A stretch of DNA of 13,105 nt. It comes from Treponema sp. (GTDB taxonomy: Bacteria; Spirochaetota; Spirochaetia; Treponematales; Treponemataceae). The stretch lies in the NCBI GenBank assembly GCA_031290005.1, contig JAITOJ010000026.1, positions 1-13,105 on the forward strand, read 5' to 3'. The position numbers and the translations under genes were made by a program. The notes under the pieces are model-generated. The model did no database searches. It had not been told where the DNA came from and worked only from the letters and a program-made list of their open reading frames with translations. Below, one piece after another: positions 6,487-12,889 of this stretch (the stretch's first letter is position 1; each line of letters opens with the position of its first letter).

Positions 6487-8799
6487 CTATGCCCCCAAAC
6501 CAGAATCGACGGGAGTGAGGGACGGGCCGTCCTGATAACTCATTATGAAAGCCAGGGCGTCAAACTCGCCTGTTTCATCCTGTGCCGCCTGTTTCATATC
6601 TTCCACCTTTACGTTCAGTTCCGTTTCTTCCTTTCTTTTCAGTTCCGCGCTTTGCTTCCGCGCTTCCTGCCTCAAACGGTATGAGGGAAGCCCCCTGATT
6701 TCCTGTTCGAGTTTAGAGCGCGTGGCCGGCGGCGGGAATCCGGTTTTGGCAGCCAGTTCTGTATATTTCACCAGGGTGCGCCCGTCCCGCTGTTCAATGA
6801 TTTGGATTGATTTTTCATCAAGCAGGATATCCTGTTTGTTCATTTGCAATATGAAGCCCTGCGGGGTTACTTTTGTATCGAAGAGGCGTTCCCGCGCCAC
6901 CGGTTTTACGGAATATGCCTTGCGCTTAAACCGTCCGTCCATGAAATAGACTACTTTTTTTGCCCGGTAGGCGGGCATCCCCTGATTGAAAATCAATGCT
7001 TCCGTGGGGGGCAGTTTCATAAGCTGGGAGGCGTTCATGAGTTCTTTGCCCATCTCCTGGCTGCTTTCGCTGATGTTGTTAAGCTGTACGGTAAACCGGG
7101 AACCGGAAACGCTTGTGCTGTCTTTAATCACCGACTTTTTCCCGATCATTTCGGAGAATACTTTTGCGTCCTCGATTTTGCCGGGGGCATACAGGCAGAC
7201 AGTTTTGCAGTTGTCCAGGAAGGTATGGTTTTGCCCGTAGAGGTCAGCGATTTGATTCAGGGCCTGGACGATGATGTAGAAGGTGATGCCGTACCCGGCA
7301 AGAATCCCCAGGGTTTTTGACAGGAAGGGGAAGGCGCCTAAAATGGGAAACTCGTCAATCATAAAGAGGATAGGGAATGGCAGCTTGACTTCCCCGTACA
7401 TGGCTTCCCCCCGGCTGAATTTGTTCAGGATAAAGTTGATAAGCAGTTTGAAAACCGGCTTGATACGGTCTATGTCTGAAAACGGGACGGTCAGGTACAG
7501 GGTAACCGGCTCTTTGGTGTCGTAGAAGTCCTGCAAGCTGAAGTCGGAAAAGCCGGTACAATAGGCGATGTTTGGGTCTTGGAAAAGCTGCATCTTAGAG
7601 AATACGGTGGTAAAAATATCAGAGCGGACTTTTGCGTGGGTTCCGAGGAGTCGGGACGCGCTGTCTTCAACAATGCGGTGCAGCGCGGAGTGCTCAGCGC
7701 CGTCTTTGCTGTAGTGTTTGGCCCCAATCATTTCATGGAACAGGGCGCCGCCCGCTGCCCCTTCTTCCTGGCCCTGGCCGTTTGTTTTCTTTTCCGCCGA
7801 AGTCCTGGAAAGAATGGAGAGGATTCCGGCAAGGTTTTTTTCTTCATCGGGATAGAGCTTTGACAACAAGACGTGGAGTATTACCCCGGTCAGCAAGTCT
7901 TTGGCCATGCTGTTAAAAAATGCTGTTGTTCCATCCTCGCCGCCTTTGCCTTCCTCAAACATATTGGTAAGGATAAGCCCCACGTCGGAAACCGTGTTGT
8001 GCCCGGATAAATCGACTTCCTCAAGAGGGTTGAAACAGGCCGTATGGCGGGAAATGGGAGAGAACTTCAAAATCCGGGAGAACTTCTTTCGAAACCCCGA
8101 TGTGGCCTGGAACAGCTCGCCCTTGGGGTCAAAGACAATCATGCTGCTGGGGTAATTGAGGCAGGTGGGGATGACGCTCCCGACGCCTTTGCCGCTCCTG
8201 GTGGGGGCGATCATCAGGGTGTTGGTTCCCCCGCCGTGGCAGACCAGGGGCGCGTTTTTTTTCAGGGTCAGGGAGATGGAGTTATTTTTGGGGTTAATAT
8301 TAAAGCCCAATTTTGCGCGGTAAAACTGGGCGAGGACGACACCTGTTTCCTGGGCGAGGCCGTACTCTTTCAAGTCCCGCTCGTCCGCCCACCGGGCGTC
8401 TCCGAACAGATGGTCGTTCCGGTTTTTCTTATAACCCCGGATAAAAGCGAGGACAAAATACATGACAAATGCCGCGGGGATGGAGACGAACAGCGGGAAC
8501 AGGGCGTTCAGGAGGACGGCGTTTATGGCTTTGTCAAAGGGATGGGAGAGGATGTACAGATATATCAAAAGGGGGTTAAAAATGGGATACCCGCTGGGGA
8601 ACATGAAAAACGCGGTTTTGGTCACAAACAAAGGCGCACTGGTATAGGCCGGGTTATACAGGAGGCGCGACGCGAAGGACTGGGTTGAAATAAAGATACC
8701 GGCTAACACAATGAGTATAGGCACCAGATAGTTGGCCAGCACAAAAGCGGGATTGCGGCGCGGTTTGGACGGTCCGTCCTGATTTTTCTTGGTAAACAT
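6487..8799 (-). CDS. traG: TraG/VirD4 type IV coupling protein
   Basis: 770 residues, somewhat longer than typical TraG, owing to a charged C-terminal tail (~690-770). N-terminal membrane helices lie at about residues 22-40 and 93-120, with another hydrophobic patch near 55-80. The nucleotide-binding site is complete: Walker A APTRSGKGVG (198-207) and Walker B ILFMIDEFPILG (477-488, Asp482-Glu483), followed by the QALNQI sensor region (~512-517). The family is an inner-membrane hexameric ATPase that recruits the relaxase-DNA complex to the Trb channel. It lies upstream of copG-trbB in the standard order. The ATG at 8799 directly follows an in-frame stop and has no ribosome-binding sequence. 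A possible promoter ends six bases before it. A second partial traG copy is seen at 9961-10003. Confidence 0.96.
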   Translation of the reverse strand: MFTKKNQDGPSKPRRNPAFVLANYLVPILIVLAGIFISTQSFASRLLYNPAYTSAPLFVTKTAFFMFPSGYPIFNPLLIYLYILSHPFDKAINAVLLNALFPLFVSIPAAFVMYFVLAFIRGYKKNRNDHLFGDARWADERDLKEYGLAQETGVVLAQFYRAKLGFNINPKNNSISLTLKKNAPLVCHGGGTNTLMIAPTRSGKGVGSVIPTCLNYPSSMIVFDPKGELFQATSGFRKKFSRILKFSPISRHTACFNPLEEVDLSGHNTVSDVGLILTNMFEEGKGGEDGTTAFFNSMAKDLLTGVILHVLLSKLYPDEEKNLAGILSILSRTSAEKKTNGQGQEEGAAGGALFHEMIGAKHYSKDGAEHSALHRIVEDSASRLLGTHAKVRSDIFTTVFSKMQLFQDPNIAYCTGFSDFSLQDFYDTKEPVTLYLTVPFSDIDRIKPVFKLLINFILNKFSRGEAMYGEVKLPFPILFMIDEFPILGAFPFLSKTLGILAGYGITFYIIVQALNQIADLYGQNHTFLDNCKTVCLYAPGKIEDAKVFSEMIGKKSVIKDSTSVSGSRFTVQLNNISESSQEMGKELMNASQLMKLPPTEALIFNQGMPAYRAKKVVYFMDGRFKRKAYSVKPVARERLFDTKVTPQGFILQMNKQDILLDEKSIQIIEQRDGRTLVKYTELAAKTGFPPPATRSKLEQEIRGLPSYRLRQEARKQSAELKRKEETELNVKVEDMKQAAQDETGEFDALAFIMSYQDGPSLTPVDSGLGA

Positions 8800-8805
8800 A
8801 AGGGA

Positions 8806-8835
8806 ATTTTACATAAACATACTCTGTTTTGTTAA
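8806..8835 (-). promoter_or_regulatory. Possible promoter of traG
   Basis: TTAACA (8835-8830), an 18-base spacer and TAAAAT (8811-8806) resemble a sigma70-type promoter. It ends six bases before the traG ATG, which lacks a ribosome-binding site, so a leaderless transcript is possible. The match is moderate and the region is AT-rich, so chance is a real alternative. Confidence 0.35.
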
Positions 8836-8868
8836 TACATGCGGCTGTCATCAAAAATAGCCATACCT

Positions 8869-9831
8869 TCATTTTAAAGAAAAAGCAGCCATTTCTTCCC
8901 ATTTTTGGGGGAACCCCATACTGCCCGCCAATTCAGGTTTAGAAAAAACACTGTTATTAGGGTGGTTTTGTATCAGTTTTTGTAACTCTTGAAAAAAAGA
9001 CGCAAAACTTTTTTCGTCAAGTAAATAACGCAACGCTATAACTGCCGCAAATAAATCCTGTTGGCCACAGGCAAAATCACCGTTCGGGAATCGGGGTATT
9101 CGCAGTTCTTTATGAAGTTTTAAACAAGGCAGTTTGACTTTGTTTACTCGGTAGTTATAAAGCCGGTCATTATGCGCACAAGTATTTCGGAATAAAACCA
9201 AGAGGCTAATAATTACTGACAACTGTGAAGTGCTTGTCAGATTCACATAATTCTTGCTTATTTTTGTCTGCAATGGCGCCGGGAACATATTTAACATTTT
9301 TGAGATATTGCCGAAGGTCAATTTTTTTGTCAAAACCCATAGGGGAATGTTGGCATGATCTAAAATGTAGTGGTTAAGATTTACCTCTTTAAAATTGGCA
9401 GTAATGACACGATTTAACTCCCCCAAAAGCCTGAATATTTCTTCTGCCTTTTTTGCATCTTTGTAATCATAATTGAAAAAATTAGTATATGCTTCCAGAG
9501 AGTTACCGTGTTCTTCGCTGAAATAATACGAGATATGAGATTTCAATTTTTGTTCGACGTTAAGCAAATATTTAAAGAAAACTTCCCGTAACGCTTCATC
9601 AAATAAATATAGGTTTTCTATATCTTCAAATGTTGAGCCTTTTTTATATTTACCAGTGGCAGGGTCTTTGAAAGGAGTCTTATACCCATTGATAAAAGAG
9701 AAATAACCGGCTTGCGTCAGAATCTCAACGGCATGAGCTTCATCTTTGATGATGAGACCTTTTTCGTCCCTCAACTTGCGTATCTGTTCTGAATAAGTCA
9801 GGAAAGGTTTTATCATTTGTTTCGTTCTCAT
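8869..9831 (-). CDS. abiF: Abi_2/AbiF-family HEPN protein (abortive infection type)
   Basis: A 320-residue protein that opens with the Abi_2 signature: KPFLTYSEQIRKLRDEKGLI (8-27), AVEILTQAGYFSFINGY (34-50) and a charged linker, then an all-helical body. The motif R215-NTCA-H220 in LFRNTCAHNDRLYN is the R-x4-H ribonuclease motif of HEPN domains, so RNA cleavage is the expected activity. AbiD/AbiF proteins are known for aborting phage infection. The gene is visibly more AT-rich than the flanking tra genes, which indicates independent acquisition. It sits between the relaxase and traG, directly after a small RNA with its own promoter and terminator; the ATG at 9831 begins one base after the terminator T-run. 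The only Shine-Dalgarno-like bases (AAGGA, 9847-9843) lie within that hairpin. Confidence 0.85.
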   Translation of the reverse strand: MRTKQMIKPFLTYSEQIRKLRDEKGLIIKDEAHAVEILTQAGYFSFINGYKTPFKDPATGKYKKGSTFEDIENLYLFDEALREVFFKYLLNVEQKLKSHISYYFSEEHGNSLEAYTNFFNYDYKDAKKAEEIFRLLGELNRVITANFKEVNLNHYILDHANIPLWVLTKKLTFGNISKMLNMFPAPLQTKISKNYVNLTSTSQLSVIISLLVLFRNTCAHNDRLYNYRVNKVKLPCLKLHKELRIPRFPNGDFACGQQDLFAAVIALRYLLDEKSFASFFQELQKLIQNHPNNSVFSKPELAGSMGFPQKWEEMAAFSLK

Positions 9832-9832
9832 T

Positions 9833-9857
9833 AAAAAAGGAGTCCTTAAGGACTCCT
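9833..9857 (-). terminator. Intrinsic terminator of the abiF-associated small RNA
   Basis: AGGAGTCC-TTAA-GGACTCCT (9857-9838) is a fully palindromic 20-bp hairpin followed at once by six T residues (9838-9833), a textbook Rho-independent terminator. It ends two bases before the abiF start codon, so transcription of abiF from this promoter needs read-through. Confidence 0.85.
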
Positions 9858-9896
9858 CCGGCCATTTCGATTTATAATCTCCGTAGCACGATCACT
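9833..9896 (-). ncRNA. Small RNA upstream of abiF (abiF-type antitoxin or guide RNA candidate)
   Basis: A consensus promoter at 9931-9903 predicts a start near 9896 and the terminator at 9857-9833 gives an RNA of about 64 nt. Inside it GATT-ATA-AATC (9879-9869) can form a small hairpin that CGG (9883-9881) and CCG (9861-9859) may enclose; the terminator hairpin forms the 3' part. There is no ORF with a ribosome-binding site in it. A conserved abiF RNA motif next to abiF genes has been described, and AbiF-ncRNA pairs have been proposed as RNA toxin-antitoxins related to Cas13; I am recalling this and could not run a covariance search. Confidence 0.75.
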
Positions 9897-9902
9897 GATA
9901 AT

Positions 9903-9931
9903 ATACTACATTTGTTTGCAATTATTGTCAA
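9903..9931 (-). promoter_or_regulatory. Promoter of the abiF-associated small RNA
   Basis: TTGACA (9931-9926), an exact 17-base spacer and TAGTAT (9908-9903) make one of the best sigma70-type promoters in the window. The next sequence downstream is the small RNA, not an ORF. Confidence 0.8.
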
Positions 9932-9960
9932 CTTCTTTTTACAAAAAATATATTTTTTAA

Positions 9961-10003
9961 GGGGTTAAAACGGGACAGCCGCTGGGGAATATGAAAAAAG
10001 CGC
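9961..10003 (-). pseudogene. Relic of a second traG copy (~43 bp)
   Basis: This stretch aligns with 8573-8616 inside traG (codons about 62-77, the FFMFPSGYPIFNPL region). It shares GGGGTTAAAA, CCGCTGGGGAA and ATGAAAAA in the same order and orientation, with about 36 of 41 aligned bases identical and two or three one-base indels that destroy the frame. It is a non-coding relic, presumably left from a related element or from a duplication that accompanied the insertion of the abiF cassette. Confidence 0.7.
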
Positions 10004-10013
10004 GTTGCTCTAT

Positions 10014-10051
10014 ACAGAATCATCGGCATAACGTTATGCCGATGATTCTGT
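10014..10051. repeat. 38-bp perfect palindrome, copy 1 (downstream of relaxase)
   Basis: Every base from ACAGAATC to GATTCTGT pairs with its opposite around the centre AACGTT. The inner 24 bp (10021-10044) are identical to those of copy 2 at 11574-11597, while the outer arms differ but remain complementary. It lies about 50 bases past the relaxase stop. No T-run follows on either strand, so it is not a standard terminator; a recombination or protein-binding site, or a mobile hairpin, is more likely. Confidence 0.85.
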
Positions 10052-10102
10052 GCATAGAAGCTTATTGCCTTGGCTTAATACTCTGCCGTAAAGGAAGTAC
10101 AC

Positions 10103-11316
10103 CTATTGCCGCTTGCCTTCCCAGGAATCCGTCATAGTAAATTGCGGGGTAAGCCGCCCTTTCTGATTGGCTTTCACTTCCATGGTGACACTTCTGCCGC
10201 AAAGGGAATCCTTGGGTTCATAATACAACGGCACAAACCAGGATTTGCCTTGCCCCTTATTTTCAATGACCGCCGCATGGCTCCAGGCATCCTCATCGTT
10301 CATTTTATAGATTTTGGTCACTGTCCCGGATACCGGCCCCATGCCGCCTGTATACAGGGATAATTCCGTCCTCTGCGTCAGGACTAATTCTTTCCGCGCT
10401 TTCAGGTATAGGTTATACCGCTCGGCGGCTTTCAAGGCGTCACGCCAGCCCTTTTCCAGCCGGTAGCCGGCATCGTCGTTCCGGTTCTTTTCCGCAAGCC
10501 CCAGGCAGCACAGGAAATTGAGGCGTTTCAAAAGGCCGTCGTTATAGGTGCGGATTTCGCTTTCAAAGTTCCCGTCCGGCCTGTCCAGCGGCCGTTCCCG
10601 CTTATGCAGCAGTTCGTCATATTCACCGTAACGCTGTTTCTGGTATGACTGGAGCAATGCCTGTTTGATTTCTTCCGGAGTGCGCTCTCCTATCAGGGCG
10701 GTGCAAATATCACTGGTCATTGCCCGCATGGTCTCACGGATAAACCCTTTGTCAAAACGCACCTCCCTCCCGTTTTTGTCCTTGCCGTTCAACAGCAGGT
10801 GGGCGTGGGTATGGCCGGTATCGGTGTGTACCGCCGCGAACCAGGAGAATTTATAGCCGGTTAGTTTCTCCATGCGTTTTACCAAAGTCTTGGTCAAAGC
10901 CTTCATGTCCGCCTGCTGGCTTTCCGGAGAAATAATAAACTTGAAATGTCTGCCTGTCATATTGGACAGATAGTTTTCGACAAACGCACCGTCCACCGGG
11001 CCGCCGCTGAATAATTCCGGTTTTTCCGTGACTTCTTCTTTGGCAAGCTGCGGCAGATATTCTTTGAGGAATTTCAGGTGGGCTGCCCTCTCATATCCGA
11101 TACGCGCTTTTACCACGCAACGCTGTTTCCGGGAAACACGGGCCGCCTGCCGTTCCGGTGGGTGTTTTCTGTAAGACGAGGAAAACAGCAGTTTATCAAG
11201 CGTCCGGCATAACTTAAAAAACTCCCGCGTCTGGCCGCGCTTGTATACCCGCACCTGCCAGAGCGGGTCTCCGGGGGTTTTTCAAGCAGGGTTATGTTTA
11301 TCCGTCTTTGCGCCAT
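10103..11316 (-). pseudogene. DUF3363/RlxS-type MOBP relaxase, frameshifted near the N-terminus
   Basis: The long frame (GTG at 11254 to 10103, 383 residues) has the relaxase core: RHFKFIISPES (~102-112), then the metal-binding HUH motif HTDTGHTHAHLLLNG with His143, His148 and His150. The C-terminal half has the DUF3363 pattern (LGLAEKN...YRLEKGWRDAL, ~251-275). It nicks oriT and pilots the strand to TraG. The true start appears to be the ATG at 11316 (MAQRRINITLLEKPP) in another frame: adding one C to the C5 run at 11277-11273 joins it to GDPLWQVRVYKRG of the long frame, which otherwise has a stop just upstream. The position aligned with the usual HLRY catalytic tyrosine reads HLKF (Phe62), Tyr66 being nearby. 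It may be functional if the indel is a sequencing error. Confidence 0.85.
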
Positions 11317-11350
11317 ACGAAAAGCATAACCCAAGGCAGCAGACAGCGCC

Positions 11351-11491
11351 TAGTGGCAATATACCACTGGAAAACAAACAATTACTTACTCTAAAGTGAA
11401 ATAACAAACTACCACTATAACTGCCACTACGGGAAAATCGATAGTGGCAGTATATGTCAAAGCAATATAATTACATAGAGCCCTATAGTGG
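11351..11491. other. Candidate oriT: cluster of six AGTGG boxes and an inverted repeat
   Basis: AGTGG occurs at 11352, 11443 and 11487 on the plus strand and at 11364-11368, 11412-11416 and 11424-11428 on the minus strand, mostly in the context AGTGGYA-TATA. Two pairs are spaced exactly 12 bp. ACTGCCACTA (11420-11429) and TAGTGGCAGT (11442-11451) form a perfect 10-bp inverted repeat around a 12-base loop. The cluster is in the 370-bp non-coding gap upstream of the relaxase gene, the usual position of oriT in this type of element. No nic consensus was identified; replication iterons or operators are alternatives. Confidence 0.5.
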
Positions 11492-11568
11492 TATTCTTTT
11501 ATCTTGCTGAATAGATACAGAGCGCCTTTCTCCTATTTCTCTGCCATTTTCAAACCGCTTCTTCACAC

Positions 11569-11602
11569 AGCAACATCGGCATAACGTTATGCCGATGTTG
11601 CT
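11569..11602. repeat. 34-bp perfect palindrome, copy 2 (upstream of relaxase)
   Basis: AGCAAC at the left and GTTGCT at the right close a perfect palindrome around AACGTT. The inner 24 bp (11574-11597) equal those of copy 1. It lies between the AGTGG cluster and the topB remnant and, with copy 1, brackets the relaxase and candidate oriT (about 1.55 kb). Confidence 0.85.
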
Positions 11603-11656
11603 CTATATAGTATCTTCCCTAGTTTTATCATTACGCTCGATGGCCGTCTGAATGTA

Positions 11657-11686
11657 TTAACAAATCCGAAAAGCGCCCGGTACAAT
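11657..11686 (+). promoter_or_regulatory. Promoter of the topB remnant
   Basis: TTAACA (11657-11662), 18 bases and TACAAT (11681-11686) resemble a sigma70-type promoter. AAGGAG (11693-11698) then gives a good ribosome-binding site six bases before the ATG at 11705. Confidence 0.55.
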
Positions 11687-11704
11687 TTTTATAAGGAGTT
11701 TTAT

Positions 11705-12693
11705 ATGTTAATACTGTGTGAAAAGCCGTCCGTGGCGAAAGCGTTTGCCCATACCCTGCATTGCGCGGCTCACAAGGGGTTTTACCATACCGGGAATATG
11801 ACAATCGCCTATTGTGTCGGCCACCTGTTTGAACTGTGCCCCCCGGAGTATTACAATCCGGCGTACAAAATATGGGATATACGCGGCTTGCCCATACTCC
11901 CGGAGAAGTTTGCGTACCGGAAAAAGAGCGGGGTGAAAGCGCAGGCCGGCTGCGTCCTTGCCTTATTAAAGGCGCATATCACCGAGATTTATCCGCTTAC
12001 TGTGACGCTTCGCTTATTCAGGACGGGAATAAACATATTTTTAATTCCGTGCTGCTGGAAGATCACCATGCCCTGATTCCGCTTGATGTCTTGCCGCTTG
12101 AAGCAAGCGGGCAGGAAAAGAACGTGTACGGCCTTGTGCTCCGTTCATTCTTTAGGGTGTGTATGAAGGATTTTGTGTATACCGAAAAAGAGCTTCTGTT
12201 CCATTTCGGTCCATATACCTTGAAGTCGCGCATCCGGGACGTGGTACAGGAAGGCTGGAAAAAGACGGTACCAGAGGAAGATGGGGAGCAGGAAGTAAAA
12301 AACTTTGACGGGAAGAATTGCAAAGCGGTAAGGCTGGACATATTGGACAAAAAGACGGCGCCGCTCAGGCAGTTTTCGGTTGACACGCTATTGGCATTTA
12401 TGGAGAACCCGCAGGATGAAAAAGAAGAAAAGCTGGCCGACCTGGGGACTCCGGCGACGCGGGCGCAGATACTGAAAACCCTCTTTGACCGGGAATACAT
12501 AGGTGAGCAGGGCAAAAAACTGTATGCCGCCAGAAGGGGGTTATTTTTACTGGCCGAATTGCGGAAAGACGGCGCTCTTGCACAGATTGCCGATGTTGAG
12601 CGGACTACGATTTGGGAAAAGCAGCTGCAGGATAATCCAGCCGGGTTTGAGAATGCCATAAAAGAGTATATAAAATCCTGCATTAAAAAATGA
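11705..12693 (+). pseudogene. topB: DNA topoisomerase III (TopB) with internal deletion and frame break
   Basis: The first frame (11705 to about 11980) gives the Toprim start MLILCEKPSVAKAFA with catalytic Glu6, then VGHLFELCPPEYYNPAYKIW, as in TopIII. From about 11985 coding character moves to the +2 frame, which continues with HIFNSVLLEDHHALIPLDVL (DHH at 12061-12069) and LGTPATRAQIL (about 12441), both type IA topoisomerase landmarks, to the stop at 12691-12693. The rest of Toprim (the DxDxE acidic residues), the strand-gate domain and the catalytic tyrosine motif are absent; a normal TopB is over 600 residues, so about half of the gene is missing. Such enzymes are common on conjugative elements. 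The promoter and ribosome-binding site are intact, but the enzyme cannot work. Confidence 0.85.
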
Positions 12694-12767
12694 AGTGAAA
12701 CAATAATTATTTTGACAAATACGGTAAAGCGTCATGGCGCATCCTGAAAAATCATGAAGAAAGGCAC

Positions 12768-12796
12768 TTGACAAAAAAATCTGGGTAGAGTAGTCT
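12768..12796 (+). promoter_or_regulatory. Promoter of the right-end transcript
   Basis: TTGACA (12768-12773), an exact 17-base spacer and TAGTCT (12791-12796) suggest transcription starting near 12803, directly before the structured segment. The -10 box is moderate. Confidence 0.55.
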
Positions 12797-12802
12797 CTGT
12801 TC

Positions 12803-12880
12803 AAGTTTTCCTAGGGCTGTCAGCCTAATGGGGAAACACGCGGGGCGCGCAAAGTCGCGCCCGGCGGACTTGACGGAGGG
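12803..12880 (+). ncRNA. Structured 5' leader, candidate cis-regulatory RNA
   Basis: GTTTTCC (12805-12811) can pair with GGGAAAC (12831-12837; one G-U), enclosing a small GGCT-GTC-AGCC hairpin (12815-12825). Next, GGGCGCG-CAAAGT-CGCGCCC (12843-12862) is a 7-bp all-GC stem. AAGTC (12852-12856) can instead pair with GACTT (12867-12871), which excludes the GC stem: two competing folds just before the ribosome-binding site GGAGGG (12875-12880). I do not recognise a known riboswitch class. Confidence 0.45.
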
Positions 12881-12889
12881 TAAAATAAT

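Noticed and set aside
8044..8688. 214-residue plus-strand ORF
   Set aside because: Antisense of the traG Walker A region, Gly/Asp-rich without domain features.
10014..10051. Palindrome as an intrinsic terminator of the relaxase gene
   Set aside because: No T-run follows the hairpin on either strand, and the same core recurs upstream of the relaxase.
11455..11460. TTGACA on the minus strand as -35 of a relaxase promoter
   Set aside because: No acceptable -10 box at 16-18 bases; it overlaps the inverted repeat of the candidate oriT.
11351..11491. CRISPR array
   Set aside because: The repeats are five-base boxes in both orientations with irregular spacing, without the unit length or spacers of an array.
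12063..12683. 206-residue minus-strand ORF
   Set aside because: Serine- and cysteine-rich antisense shadow of the topB remnant, which has clear topoisomerase motifs on the plus strand.
12712..12767. Tiny ORF starting ATGGCGCATCC after topB
   Set aside because: Only seven codons, no ribosome-binding site; the shared ATGGCGCA with the ORF at 12890 is probably chance.
12842..12866. c-di-GMP-I (GEMM) riboswitch, suggested by CGCAAAG near a GC stem
   Set aside because: The rest of the conserved GEMM core and the second stem are missing; the resemblance is limited to a few bases.
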